Below, piece by piece: positions 1 through 7,985 of a DNA stretch of 64,000 bases (the stretch's first letter is position 1; the number at the start of each line of letters is the position of its first letter). Both the position numbers and the translations under genes were made by a program. Source of the stretch: Pseudomonas frederiksbergensis (GTDB lineage Bacteria; Pseudomonadota; Gammaproteobacteria; Pseudomonadales; Pseudomonadaceae). The notes beneath the pieces are model-generated. The model was not told where the DNA came from, did not search any database, and was given only the letters and a program-made list of their open reading frames with translations. The DNA lies in assembly GCF_003732275.1 (NCBI RefSeq), contig NZ_MOBM01000039.1, positions 861,013 through 925,012 of the forward strand, in the 5' to 3' direction.

Positions 1-1
1 C

Positions 2-556
2 CAGCAATTGGCTGCGCACCTGAGTGAACAGATCGGTCAGCTGGATATTCTGGTGAACAACGCCGGTACCACGTGGGGCGCGCCGCTGGAGAGTTACCCG
101 GTCAAGGGCTGGGAAAAGGTTATGCAGCTCAACTTGACCTCGGTGTTCACCTGCATCCAGCAGTTTCTGCCGCTGCTGCGCAAGGCCGGGTCCGAAGCGA
201 ATCCGGCGCGAATCATCAACATTGGTTCGGTGGCCGGGATTTCGTCCTTTGGCGAACAGGCGTATGCCTACGGCCCGAGTAAAGCCGCCCTACATCAACT
301 GTCGCGGATTCTGGCGCGGGAGCTGGTGAGCCAGCACATCAACGTCAACGTGATTGCACCGGGGCGGTTCCCGAGCAAGATGACTCAGCATATTGGCAAT
401 GATGAGCAGGCATTGGCGGAAGATACCGCGCTGATTCCGATGAAGCGCTGGGGGCGGGAGGAGGAAATGGCGGCGTTGGCGATCAGTTTGGCGAGTACGG
501 CCGGGGCGTATATGACTGGGAATATTATTCCTTTGGATGGTGGGTTCAGTCTCTGA
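2..556 (+). CDS. rhlG: RhlG-like short-chain dehydrogenase/reductase (5' truncated by window edge)
   Basis: The reading frame is open from base 2, so the N-terminal NADP-binding part lies outside the window. What remains shows the SDR hallmarks: the NNAG motif near the start, the catalytic serine in INIGSVAG, and the Tyr-x-x-x-Lys pair in YAYGPSKAALH. The C-terminus (GAYMTGNIIPLDGGF) is typical of the FabG/RhlG group. The overall sequence closely resembles Pseudomonas RhlG, an NADPH-dependent beta-ketoacyl reductase-like protein once linked to rhamnolipid precursor supply; that role is debated, so only the SDR assignment is firm. A REPIN lies between its stop codon and the next gene. Confidence 0.85.
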   Translation, partial: QQLAAHLSEQIGQLDILVNNAGTTWGAPLESYPVKGWEKVMQLNLTSVFTCIQQFLPLLRKAGSEANPARIINIGSVAGISSFGEQAYAYGPSKAALHQLSRILARELVSQHINVNVIAPGRFPSKMTQHIGNDEQALAEDTALIPMKRWGREEEMAALAISLASTAGAYMTGNIIPLDGGFSL

Positions 557-570
557 GATTGGTGGTGCGG

Positions 571-667
571 CTATCGCGAGCAGGCTCGCTCCCACAGGGG
601 CCTGCTGTGACCACAACATTTGTGCCCGCCGCAAATCAAATGTGGGAGCGAGCCTGCTCGCGATGGC
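571..667. repeat. REPIN (inverted pair of REP sequences)
   Basis: Two inverted copies of the P. fluorescens-type REP core (GAGCGAGCCTGCTCGCGA) sit at about 571-596 and 641-665, separated by about 45 bases. They fill the space between the rhlG-like gene and trmO. Such REP doublets are non-autonomous repeats mobilised by a RAYT transposase; no RAYT gene is in this window. Confidence 0.9.
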
Positions 668-742
668 CGAGAGACAGGCGCCACCGATCTTCCGGTCGAT
701 CGGGTTATCATGCCAGCCCACACCCCGCCTCGACCCCAAACC

Positions 743-1444
743 ATGACCTACAGCGTTTCCCCCATCGGCTTCGTGCGCTCCTGTTTCAAGGAGAAGTTCG
801 CCATTCCGCGCCAGCCGCAACTGGCCCCGGCCGCTCGAGGCGTGCTGGAGCTGGTGGCGCCGTTCGATCAGGGTGATGCGGTGCAGGGACTCGAGCAGGT
901 CAGCCATGTCTGGCTGCTGTTCCTGTTCCATCAGGCCCTGGAAGAAAAGCCACGCCTGAAAGTCCGCCCTCCGCGTCTGGGTGGCAACAAATCCATGGGC
1001 GTGTTCGCCACTCGGGCGACGCACCGGCCCAATGGCATTGGTCAATCGGTGGTCAAACTGGACAAGGTCGAAGCCAATCGGCTGTGGATCTCCGGCATCG
1101 ACCTACTCGACGGGACGCCGATTCTCGACATCAAACCCTACGTGCCCTACGCCGACATCATCGACACAGCGTCCAACAGCATCGCCAGCGCCCCGCCATT
1201 GCTGATTCCCGTGCAGTGGACAGACTCAGCGCTGCAACAGGCTCATGGCCACGCTCAGCGGCTTGATGAGCCCTTGATCGAGCTGATCGAGCAATGCCTG
1301 GCACAAGACCCACGCCCGGCGTACCAGACTCCTGCACCGGAAAGGGAATATGGCGCGCAGTTCTGGGATGTGGATGTGCGCTGGCATTACCCCACGCCTG
1401 ACCTGATCCGCGTCCTCGAAGTCATTCCTGTGTACAACACGTAG
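743..1444 (+). CDS. trmO: TrmO, tRNA (adenine(37)-N6)-methyltransferase
   Basis: A 233-residue protein of the TrmO/TsaA/YaeB family, which uses S-adenosylmethionine to methylate N6 of the threonylcarbamoylated adenosine at position 37 of ACU/ACC-decoding tRNA-Thr. The family signature FATRATHRPNGIG lies at residues 88-100 and a second conserved stretch, DIKPYVPYAD, at 129-138. I chose ATG 743 because the protein then begins with the family-typical SPIGFVRSCF segment; the longer open frame upstream runs into the REPIN. It is followed directly by a strong terminator. The window also has tcdA, which acts on the same t6A37 nucleotide. Confidence 0.9.
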   Translation: MTYSVSPIGFVRSCFKEKFAIPRQPQLAPAARGVLELVAPFDQGDAVQGLEQVSHVWLLFLFHQALEEKPRLKVRPPRLGGNKSMGVFATRATHRPNGIGQSVVKLDKVEANRLWISGIDLLDGTPILDIKPYVPYADIIDTASNSIASAPPLLIPVQWTDSALQQAHGHAQRLDEPLIELIEQCLAQDPRPAYQTPAPEREYGAQFWDVDVRWHYPTPDLIRVLEVIPVYNT

Positions 1445-1461
1445 GAAATTTCGTCCGGCAT

Positions 1462-1501
1462 AAAAAAGCCCGCGCAGCCTTAAGGCTATGCGGGCTTTTT
1501 A
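1462..1501 (+). terminator. Rho-independent terminator of trmO
   Basis: A GC-rich stem (AAAAAGCCCGC ... GCGGGCTTTTT) with a loop between the arms and a T-run follows the trmO stop by about 20 bases. The A-run on the 5' side means it could also act on transcripts from the other strand. Confidence 0.85.
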
Positions 1502-1519
1502 TGGTCAACACCAAACCAA

Positions 1520-1605
1520 TGTGGGAGCGGGCTTGCTCGCGATGGCGGCGTAACATTCAACGATTGACTGACAGTCCGCTATCGCGAGCAGGCTCGCTCC
1601 CACAG
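1520..1605. repeat. REPIN
   Basis: Inverted REP copies at 1520-1545 (slightly diverged, GGGCTTGCTCGCGA) and 1579-1605 (consensus-like). They lie between the trmO terminator and the end of fpr, the usual intergenic, gene-end position. Confidence 0.88.
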
Positions 1606-1626
1606 GTAGAGCAGTGCTGCGGCTTC

Positions 1627-2406
1627 TTACTTCTCGACGAACGCACGCTCGATCAGGTAATCACCCGGCTCGCGCATCCGCGGCGAAACTTTCAGGCCGA
1701 AGCTGTTCAACACTTCGCTGGTCTCGTCGAGCATGCTCGGGCTGCCGCACAGCATGGCGCGGTCGTCCTGCGGGTTGATCGGTGGCAGACCGATGTCGCT
1801 GAACAGCTTGCCGCTGCGCATCAGGTCGGTCAGACGGCCTTCGTTCTCGAATGGCTCGCGGGTCACGGTCGGGTAGTAGATCAACTTGTCACGCAGGGCC
1901 TCGCCGAAGAACTCGTTCTGCGGCAAGTGCTCGGTGATGAACTCGCGGTAAGCGACTTCATTGACGTAACGCACGCCGTGGCACAGGATCACTTTTTCGA
2001 AACGCTCGTAGGTTTCCGGGTCCTGGATGACGCTCATGAATGGCGCCAGACCGGTACCGGTGCTGAGCAGGTACAAATGTTTGCCAGGCTTCAAGTCGTC
2101 CAGTACCAGCGTGCCGGTAGGCTTCTTGCTGATGATGATCTCGTCGCCTTCCTTCAGATGCTGCAACTGGGAAGTCAGCGGGCCATCAGGCACCTTGATG
2201 CTGAAGAACTCGAGATGCTCTTCCCAGTTCGGGCTGGCAATCGAGTAAGCGCGCATAAGCGGGCGGCCGTTGGGCTGTTGCAGGCCGATCATCACGAACT
2301 GACCGTTCTCGAAGCGCAGGCCCGGATCGCGGGTGCACTTGAAGCTGAACAGAGTGTCGTTCCAGTGGTGAACACTGAGGACACGCTCGTGGTTCATGTT
2401 GCTCAT
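1627..2406 (-). CDS. fpr: Ferredoxin--NADP(+) reductase
   Basis: A 259-residue FAD enzyme that moves electrons between NADPH and ferredoxin or flavodoxin; in pseudomonads it is tied to oxidative and iron stress. The FAD-binding motif RAYS is at residues 52-55, the NADP-binding loop STGTGLAPF near 115-123, and the C-terminus ends in a tail with ERAFVEK, as in bacterial class I Fpr. ATG 2406 is preceded by an AGGAG ribosome site; the open frame continues upstream without support. It is divergent from finR, whose LysR-type product controls fpr in Pseudomonas putida. Confidence 0.93.
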   Translation of the reverse strand: MSNMNHERVLSVHHWNDTLFSFKCTRDPGLRFENGQFVMIGLQQPNGRPLMRAYSIASPNWEEHLEFFSIKVPDGPLTSQLQHLKEGDEIIISKKPTGTLVLDDLKPGKHLYLLSTGTGLAPFMSVIQDPETYERFEKVILCHGVRYVNEVAYREFITEHLPQNEFFGEALRDKLIYYPTVTREPFENEGRLTDLMRSGKLFSDIGLPPINPQDDRAMLCGSPSMLDETSEVLNSFGLKVSPRMREPGDYLIERAFVEK

Positions 2407-2502
2407 GTACGTGGGACTCCTGGAGATTTGCCTGCGCCGATGATGTGCGCAATTGCAGCGCATTCTAATGGCAGCGACAATATCTGTTAACTGGATTATT
2501 AA

Positions 2503-2528
2503 GATAAGGGTTATCGGTTATATCGATA
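2503..2528. promoter_or_regulatory. Palindromes in the fpr/finR divergent promoter region
   Basis: The 121-base gap between the two start codons holds a perfect inverted repeat GATAA-GGG-TTATC (2503-2515) and the palindrome TATCGATA (2521-2528), which runs into the finR start codon. LysR regulators bind such dyads in divergent promoters, so these are candidate FinR sites. The sites are seen; the binding is inferred. Confidence 0.5.
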
Positions 2529-3454
2529 TGCGATTTACTCTCCGTCAACTTCAAGTATTCGTCGCCGTCGCCCAGCAGGAAAGCGTATCCCGTGCTGCCT
2601 TGACGCTCAACCTCTCGCAATCGGCGGCGAGCACCTCGATCACCGAGCTAGAGCGTCAGTGCAGCTGTCAGCTGTTCGATCGCGCCGGCAAACGGCTGAG
2701 CCTCAACGCCCTCGGCAAACAGCTGTTGCCGCAGGCGGTGGCCCTGCTCGATCAGGCCAAGGAGATCGAAGACTTGCTCAACGGCAAGTCCGGTTTCGGC
2801 TCTTTGGCGGTCGGCGCGACCCTGACCATCGGCAATTACCTCGCCACCCTGCTGATCGGCAGCTTCATGCAGCGCCATCCGGAAAGCCAGGTGAAGCTGC
2901 ATGTGCAGAACACCGCCAACATCGTGCAACAGGTCGCGCACTATGAAATTGATCTGGGTCTAATCGAAGGCGATTGCAGTCATCCGGACATCGAAGTGCA
3001 GAGTTGGGTCGAGGATGAGCTGGTGGTGTTCTGTGCGCCTCAGCATCCGCTGGCCAAACGCGGCATAGCAACCATGGAGGAGTTGAGTCATGAGGCGTGG
3101 ATTCTCCGCGAACAAGGTTCGGGCACCCGGCTGACGTTCGACCAGGCCATGCGACACCATCGCAGCGCGTTGAACATTCGCCTGGAGCTGGAACACACCG
3201 AAGCGATCAAGCGCGCGGTGGAATCAGGTTTGGGGATTGGTTGCATTTCGCGCCTGGCGCTGCGCGACGCGTTCCGCCGCGGCAGCCTGGTGCCGGTGGA
3301 AACGCCGGATCTGGACCTGGCGCGGCAGTTCTATTTCATCTGGCACAAACAGAAATATCAGACATCAGCCATGCGCGAGTTCCTTGAACTGTGCCGCGCG
3401 TTCACCGCCGGGGTTCAGCGCAGCGACGAGATCGTCCTGCCCACCATCGCTTAA
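2528..3454 (+). CDS. finR: LysR-family regulator FinR
   Basis: A 308-residue LysR-type transcription regulator with an N-terminal winged HTH (MRFTLRQLQVFVAVAQQESVS onwards, with LSQSAASTSITELE as the recognition region) and a substrate-binding-like effector domain from about residue 90. The arrangement back to back with fpr is that of finR in P. putida, where it is needed for fpr induction under superoxide or redox stress. ATG 2528 was chosen because LysR proteins start within a few residues of the HTH; the open frame extends 25 codons further upstream with no LysR-like sequence. The stop codon overlaps the convergent dgkA stop. Confidence 0.88.
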   Translation: MRFTLRQLQVFVAVAQQESVSRAALTLNLSQSAASTSITELERQCSCQLFDRAGKRLSLNALGKQLLPQAVALLDQAKEIEDLLNGKSGFGSLAVGATLTIGNYLATLLIGSFMQRHPESQVKLHVQNTANIVQQVAHYEIDLGLIEGDCSHPDIEVQSWVEDELVVFCAPQHPLAKRGIATMEELSHEAWILREQGSGTRLTFDQAMRHHRSALNIRLELEHTEAIKRAVESGLGIGCISRLALRDAFRRGSLVPVETPDLDLARQFYFIWHKQKYQTSAMREFLELCRAFTAGVQRSDEIVLPTIA

Positions 3455-3813
3455 AGCAGGATCACCGCCCACACCAGCGCAATCATGCTCAGCGCCACCA
3501 ATTGAGCGGCGCTGCCCATGTCCTTGGCGTTCTTGGACAGCGGGTGCAACTCAAGGGAAATGCGGTCGATGGCCGCTTCCACCGCCGAATTGAGCAACTC
3601 GACGATCAAGGCCAACAGGCAGACCGCAATCAGCAGCGCCTGCTCGACGCGGCTGACGTTCAGGAAGAACGACAGCGGAATCAGGATGACGTTAAGCAAC
3701 ACCAGTTGCCGGAAGGCCGCTTCACCGGTGAAGGCCGCGCGCAGGCCGTCCAGGGAGTAGCCGGAGGCGTTGAGGATGCGTTTGAGGCCGGTCTGGCCTT
3801 TGAAAGGTGACAT
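3451..3813 (-). CDS. dgkA: Diacylglycerol kinase
   Basis: A 120-residue, three-transmembrane prokaryotic diacylglycerol kinase, which recycles diacylglycerol to phosphatidic acid in the inner membrane using ATP. The family motifs ELLNSAVEA (residues 72-80) and KNAKDMGSAA (94-103) carry the catalytic glutamate and nucleotide-binding residues. ATG 3813 fits the usual length; a TTG six codons upstream has no ribosome site. Its 3' end overlaps convergent finR by four bases, so the two cannot share a terminator between them. The erdR-like gene lies upstream on the same strand. Confidence 0.92.
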   Translation of the reverse strand: MSPFKGQTGLKRILNASGYSLDGLRAAFTGEAAFRQLVLLNVILIPLSFFLNVSRVEQALLIAVCLLALIVELLNSAVEAAIDRISLELHPLSKNAKDMGSAAQLVALSMIALVWAVILL

Positions 3814-3887
3814 AAAGTGGGCAACTGACAAAAAAGGAGTGGGAAAGCTAGATCAAGCAAAGTCAAAAAAGCGTGAACATGTAGCAC

Positions 3888-4538
3888 TTAGTGGCTCGAA
3901 ATTGACTCCAGTTGTTGCAAGAGCAGCGCTGCCTGAGTCCGGGTCCGCACATTCAGCTTACGGAAAATTGCCGTGACGTGGGCCTTGATCGTCGCTTCGG
4001 AAACGCTCAACTCGTAAGCAATCTGTTTGTTCAGCAAACCTTCACAGACCATGGTCAACACCCTGAACTGCTGAGGTGTCAGGCTGGCAAGGCCTTCGCT
4101 GGCAGCCTTGGCTTCGGCGGAAACGCTGACCGCTTCAAAGGCCTGGGGTGGCCAGAAAACGTCGCCATCGAGCACCGCGCGTACGGCCTTCTGAATGACG
4201 CTCAAATCACTGGACTTGGGAATGAAACCGCTAGCGCCGAATTCACGGGATTTCACCATGATCGACGCTTCTTCCTGAGCCGACACCATCACCACCGGAA
4301 TCTGCGGGTACTGCCCACGCAACAGCACCAACCCGGAAAAACCGTAAGCCCCCGGCATGTTCAGGTCCAGCAATACCAGATCCCAGTCGGCCTTTTCGTC
4401 CAGGCGGGTTTCCAGCTCGGCGATGCTCGCCACTTCCACCAGACGGACATCCGGGCCCAGGCCCAGGGTCAACGCTTGATGCAGGGCGCTACGAAAAAGA
4501 GGGTGATCATCGGCAATCAGGATTTCGTATGTGGCCAT
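3888..4538 (-). CDS. erdR: LuxR/NarL-type response regulator, ErdR-like
   Basis: A 216-residue two-component response regulator: receiver domain with acidic pair D10-D11, phospho-acceptor D58 in LLDLNMPG and K108 in FIPKSS, then a LuxR-type HTH at about 150-210 (LTPQQFRVLTMVCEGLLNKQ region, then SEATIKAHVTAIFRKLNV). Sequence and position beside dgkA match P. aeruginosa PA3604 (ErdR), a regulator of ethanol oxidation and acetate use (acsA). No histidine kinase gene is adjacent, as expected for this orphan regulator. An AGGATC-type ribosome site precedes ATG 4538. The substrate role is taken from the homologue. Confidence 0.83.
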   Translation of the reverse strand: MATYEILIADDHPLFRSALHQALTLGLGPDVRLVEVASIAELETRLDEKADWDLVLLDLNMPGAYGFSGLVLLRGQYPQIPVVMVSAQEEASIMVKSREFGASGFIPKSSDLSVIQKAVRAVLDGDVFWPPQAFEAVSVSAEAKAASEGLASLTPQQFRVLTMVCEGLLNKQIAYELSVSEATIKAHVTAIFRKLNVRTRTQAALLLQQLESISSH

Positions 4539-4780
4539 TTTTCAAATGATCCTGTTTTTTTATGGGACGCCTGATGCATTTCAGGCCTCGCCAAAACAAC
4601 TCGAGGTGCAGCCACGCAGCAGCACCAACAGGGCACGTTCAACGCCAATTACGTAAAAAAAAGCAGCGTTTCAAACCTTGGCCGCGCCCTAATCGGCGCC
4701 AAGCATGCCCAGCGAAGCCGGGGTGGTCAAGTTGCATGGCCCTGCCAGCAAGCCTGGTTCTTTTGCAGTATGGGCGACTC

Positions 4781-5524
4781 TCAGCAAACGACGGGAGCCG
4801 CGTGCTGCACAAAGGGCATCAGCTCGGCATGGGCCGGTGTTGCAACATTCATATCCAGCTGATGTTTAGCGTCCAGGTAATGCTGACTGAACACATCAAA
4901 ATAAGCGTCCAGCGCCGAGGCAGCGTCTGTATCACCGGCAAGATCAAGGCACAGCGCCGCCACTTCAGCCGTGCACAGGTGCTCGCTGCGAGTGGACCTG
5001 CGCAATCGGTACCGTGAAAGCTTCTCAGGAAGCAGGCTCAGAATCGGGAACGCATCAAAATAGGGGCTTTTACGGAAAATCTTCCGGGCTTCGGTCCAGG
5101 TGGCATCCAGCAGAATAAACAGTGGGCGCTTGGTGCTATCGACCTCGACGCTGTGGGTCACTCGCTCGGGCTCGACGTATTCGCCCGGAAACACCAGATA
5201 GGGCTGCCATTGCGGGTCGGCCAACAGCGCCAGCAGTTGTTCATCGACTTCCGTGCGCGACCAGATGAATGCATGGTTGTCGCGCACCACATCGGCAATC
5301 AGCCAACCGGTGTTGCTTGGTTTAAACACTTCTTTATTGGTCATGATCAGGCACACGCCGCTACGGGTGTCGACTTGCGGGCGCCAGGCGCATAGGCAGT
5401 GGCTCTCGATCACACGGCAGGCACGGCAACGGGGTGCTCGCCAGCCACGGGCCTGAATCGGCTTGATGCCCTCTTCCTCTCGCTGATCACGCAATCGGGC
5501 TACGGCGTTGGGAGCTTGGTTCAT
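4781..5524 (-). CDS. tapT: DTW-domain tRNA-uridine aminocarboxypropyltransferase
   Basis: A 247-residue DTW-domain protein. Such enzymes (TapT/YfiP in E. coli) add the 3-amino-3-carboxypropyl group of S-adenosylmethionine to a tRNA uridine (acp3U). A cysteine cluster, probably zinc-binding, lies at C33, C36, C43 and C45; the name-giving DxTW motif is at residues 140-143 (DATWTEARK). I chose ATG 5524 because the extra 37 upstream codons of the open frame do not resemble the family and cover the divergent promoter region. The 242-base stretch between this gene and the erdR-like gene has no recognised feature. Confidence 0.82.
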   Translation of the reverse strand: MNQAPNAVARLRDQREEEGIKPIQARGWRAPRCRACRVIESHCLCAWRPQVDTRSGVCLIMTNKEVFKPSNTGWLIADVVRDNHAFIWSRTEVDEQLLALLADPQWQPYLVFPGEYVEPERVTHSVEVDSTKRPLFILLDATWTEARKIFRKSPYFDAFPILSLLPEKLSRYRLRRSTRSEHLCTAEVAALCLDLAGDTDAASALDAYFDVFSQHYLDAKHQLDMNVATPAHAELMPFVQHAAPVVC

Positions 5525-5713
5525 CGTGGGCAACACCGGCAGACAGGAAAACTCGACACAAACGGCACTCGGCAAGGCAATAAAGGCCAGCAGTTTACCA
5601 GAGCGGCCGGCGCAAGCCTGTACCGACCAGGCCACCTCCCCTATAATTCGCCGCCACTGAACGCACAGTCACGTGACGGGTCGAACCACCAGTCACTGAA
5701 CCAGGAGAGTTTC

Positions 5714-6139
5714 ATGCTGCGCCTTATCGTTCCCACCGCTGCCATTCTGCTGGCGTCGTCCTTCAATGCTCAGGCTGCGTCCTTGAGTGAGCAGAATCTC
5801 AACAGAGAGCTGCGAAACGTCGCCGTACAAAGCAGTGTCGGCACGCCACGGGCGATCAACGAAGACCTTCTGGATCAGGGTTATACCGTCGAAGGCAAAC
5901 AGCTGATCAACCATCTGAGCGTTCAAAGCAGCCACGCCGACAAGATGCGCGCCGATCCGAAAGCCGTGTACTTCCAGCTTGGCGCCTCCGTCTGCAGAAA
6001 CGAGGGGTTCCGCAAGCTGATGGCCAAGGGTGCGATCATGCGTTACGACTTTACCGAAGTGAAAACCAATCGCCCGGTCGGCTCCGCAAGCTTCCAGGAA
6101 TCGGATTGCCCGAAAGCCACACCGGCCAAGAAAAAGTAA
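5714..6139 (+). CDS. Exported QSregVF_b-family protein (PA3611-like)
   Basis: A 141-residue secreted or periplasmic protein with a clear signal peptide (MLRLIVPTAAILLASSFNAQA, cleavage after residue 21) and two cysteines in the mature part (C94, C132) that could form a disulfide. It resembles P. aeruginosa PA3611, a structurally solved, quorum-sensing-regulated virulence-factor family protein of unknown biochemical function. An AGGAGAG ribosome site precedes ATG 5714. The lysine-rich tail (TPAKKK) ends the protein. It is divergent from the DTW gene and abuts the convergent RHH-like gene. Confidence 0.8.
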   Translation: MLRLIVPTAAILLASSFNAQAASLSEQNLNRELRNVAVQSSVGTPRAINEDLLDQGYTVEGKQLINHLSVQSSHADKMRADPKAVYFQLGASVCRNEGFRKLMAKGAIMRYDFTEVKTNRPVGSASFQESDCPKATPAKKK

Positions 6140-6334
6140 TCAACGGGAATTGGCGCGTCGCTGTTCATCCTCGGCGCGCAGTTCTGCCAACAGCGCCTGT
6201 AAGTAGCGCGAACGTCGCTCTCCGCCCTCCAGACGTCGGCAGCACTCCTCTTCAAGACTCAAATGATTGGTCTCGGCTGATAATTTCAGCAATCGATACA
6301 GTTGCGCATCGATCTCCAGAGTGACTCTGGGCAT
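6140..6334 (-). CDS. Small ribbon-helix-helix-like protein
   Basis: A 64-residue protein. The N-terminal MPRVTLEIDAQLYRLLKLSA looks like the strand plus first helix of an Arc/MetJ-type ribbon-helix-helix fold, followed by a charged, helical C-terminal half. The start at 6334 is decided by a strong AAGGAGG ribosome site; an upstream ATG (6358) lacks one. It is convergent with and directly adjacent to the PA3611-like gene. RHH proteins are often antitoxins, but no toxin gene is adjacent, so it may be a free-standing DNA-binding protein. Function unknown. Confidence 0.65.
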   Translation of the reverse strand: MPRVTLEIDAQLYRLLKLSAETNHLSLEEECCRRLEGGERRSRYLQALLAELRAEDEQRRANSR

Positions 6335-6725
6335 GGTTTCCCGCCTCCTTGCACGCATTGATCGTCGTTGATCACGCGAAAAATCCCTGAATTGCTAAAA
6401 CGTTGCGTCCTGCCATTGACGCAAAGTTGTCGTGTCACGCCTGTAACTTAGTAAATCAGAGCGCAGGACATACGGCTTGTGTTCAGACGAGCGGTGAAAG
6501 CACCTTGCAAATCGTCAATAAGCGGTTGCCAGGAAAGACTTTGCGGCGCAATGATCAAGCAGCAAAAATCGTTGCGAGGGTCTAAATTCAAAGTGTTCAC
6601 GTTGATTTTTTTCAGGACAGAAAAGGGGCTGCCCATTGCGTGTCTTATTGTGCAAACGTTTCTTTCATTCAAGGGATAAGCAGAGCCCGTATGGATGGCT
6701 CGATTGCAAACGAGTCAGGTGGAGC
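6335..6725. other. Intergenic stretch without recognised gene
   Basis: About 390 bases between the divergent RHH-like and LOG-family genes. It must hold both promoters. Short open frames on either strand here have no ribosome site or recognisable product. It is somewhat richer in A and T than its neighbours, and I could not fix a -35/-10 pair with confidence. Confidence 0.5.
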
Positions 6726-6816
6726 GCCCAGGCAAGGGCCTGGGCAGACAGCGACACAAGGGGTGTCGCGGCGCCGACGATTGTTTTGTCGGGCCAAGGG
6801 TTCTGCGCAGAAGGAG
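6726..6816 (+). promoter_or_regulatory. Structured leader with tandem hairpins before the LOG-family gene
   Basis: Two perfect hairpins follow each other: GCCCAGGC-AAGG-GCCTGGGC (6726-6745) and GCGACAC-AAGGG-GTGTCGC (6751-6769). A weaker third, CCGAC-N9-GTCGG, spans 6774-6792. The ribosome site AAGGAG is at 6811-6816. The first two loops show the same AAGG as the ribosome site. Neither hairpin is followed by a T-run, so they are not ordinary terminators. A role in post-transcriptional control is inferred. Confidence 0.6.
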
Positions 6817-6823
6817 AAGTTGA

Positions 6824-7942
6824 ATGCCTTACCAACCGAATGACCTCCTGAGCCGTCATTTTCAAGAAAGCGGCCACGACCTCACCAGCAAGGTCGAAGA
6901 ACAACTCAACCTGGTTTCACCCAACAGTCCCAACATCCCGATTTACCGCGACATGATCCTGACTGTGCTGCGCATGGCCCAGGAAGATCACAACCGCTGG
7001 AATGCCAAGATCACCCTGCAAGCCTTGCGCGAACTCGAGCATGCCTTCCGTGTGATGGAGCAGTTCAAGGGACGACGCAAAGTCACTGTTTTCGGCTCGG
7101 CCCGCACGCCGATAGAACACCCACTGTATGGTTTGGCCCGAGAACTTGGCGCCGCTCTGGCGCGCTCGGACATGATGGTCATCACCGGTGCCGGTGGCGG
7201 CATCATGGCAGCGGCCCATGAAGGTGCCGGCCTGGAACACAGCTTGGGATTCAACATCACCCTGCCCTTCGAGCAGCATGCCAATCCCACGGTCAATGGC
7301 ACCGGGAATCTACTGCCCTTCCACTTTTTCTTTACCCGCAAGCTGTTCTTCGTCAAAGAAGCCGATGCGCTGGTCCTGTGCCCAGGCGGTTTCGGTACGC
7401 TGGATGAAGCGCTGGAAGTGCTGACCCTGATCCAGACCGGCAAAAGCCCATTGGTGCCCGTGGTGCTACTGGATGCGCCGGGCGGCAAGTTCTGGCAAGG
7501 CGCGCTGGACTTCATTCACCATCAACTGGAGGAAAATCGCTACATCCTGCCAACCGACATGAAGCTGTTGAGTCTGGTCTACAGTGCCGAAGAGGCAGTG
7601 GAGCAGATCAATCAGTTCTACAGTAACTTCCACTCCAGCCGCTGGCTCAAACATCAGTTCGTGATTCGCATGAACCACAAACTCAGCGACCGGGCGCTTG
7701 AACACATGCAGGAGGCATTCGCCGACCTGTGCCTGAGCGATCATTTCCATCAGCACGCCTACAGCGGTGAGGAGCACGACGAACCGCAATTCAGTCATCT
7801 GGCGCGACTTTCCTTCACCTTCAACGCCCGTGATCATGGTCGCCTGCGGGAGTTGGTGGATTACATCAACCTGCCGGAAAACTGGGCCCAATCCAAACCC
7901 CAGGCGCAACAACGCACACGGGAACCGTCCAAGGTAACGTGA
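6824..7942 (+). CDS. LOG-family protein (TIGR00730-like), long form
   Basis: A 372-residue protein with a Rossmann-like LOG core. GSAR at 91-94, GAGGGIM at 122-128 and the signature PGGFGTLDE at 187-195 match nucleotide-5'-monophosphate nucleosidase-type enzymes, which release the base from purine or pyrimidine monophosphates. The family was formerly misnamed lysine decarboxylase. Ordinary LOG proteins are about 190-250 residues; this one has an N-terminal extension of about 80 and a C-terminal one of about 110, so it is a distinct subfamily, reminiscent of PpnN but shorter. AAGGAG at 6811 sets the start. The substrate is unproven. Confidence 0.75.
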   Translation: MPYQPNDLLSRHFQESGHDLTSKVEEQLNLVSPNSPNIPIYRDMILTVLRMAQEDHNRWNAKITLQALRELEHAFRVMEQFKGRRKVTVFGSARTPIEHPLYGLARELGAALARSDMMVITGAGGGIMAAAHEGAGLEHSLGFNITLPFEQHANPTVNGTGNLLPFHFFFTRKLFFVKEADALVLCPGGFGTLDEALEVLTLIQTGKSPLVPVVLLDAPGGKFWQGALDFIHHQLEENRYILPTDMKLLSLVYSAEEAVEQINQFYSNFHSSRWLKHQFVIRMNHKLSDRALEHMQEAFADLCLSDHFHQHAYSGEEHDEPQFSHLARLSFTFNARDHGRLRELVDYINLPENWAQSKPQAQQRTREPSKVT

Positions 7943-7948
7943 GGCAAA

Positions 7949-7983
7949 AAAAACGGCCCGCTATCGAAATAGCGAGCCGTTTC
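7949..7983. terminator. Bidirectional terminator between LOG-family gene and recX
   Basis: A-run, then stem AAACGGCccGCTAT-CGAA-ATAGCGAGCCGTTT, between two convergent genes. Arms pair except for one internal mismatch, with A/T tracts on both sides, so it can serve both strands. Confidence 0.8.
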
Positions 7984-7985
7984 AG

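Noticed and set aside
571..1605. Repeated GAGCGAGCCTGCTCGCGA units as a possible CRISPR array
   Set aside because: Units occur in inverted pairs scattered between genes, with no regular spacers and no cas genes.
4562..5017. Open frame on the plus strand in the erdR-tapT region
   Set aside because: Mostly antisense to the DTW gene, with no ribosome site or recognisable product.
6726..6792. Tandem hairpins as ordinary transcription terminators
   Set aside because: The two strong stems lack a following T-run and stand directly upstream of a gene on the same strand, so a leader role is more likely.
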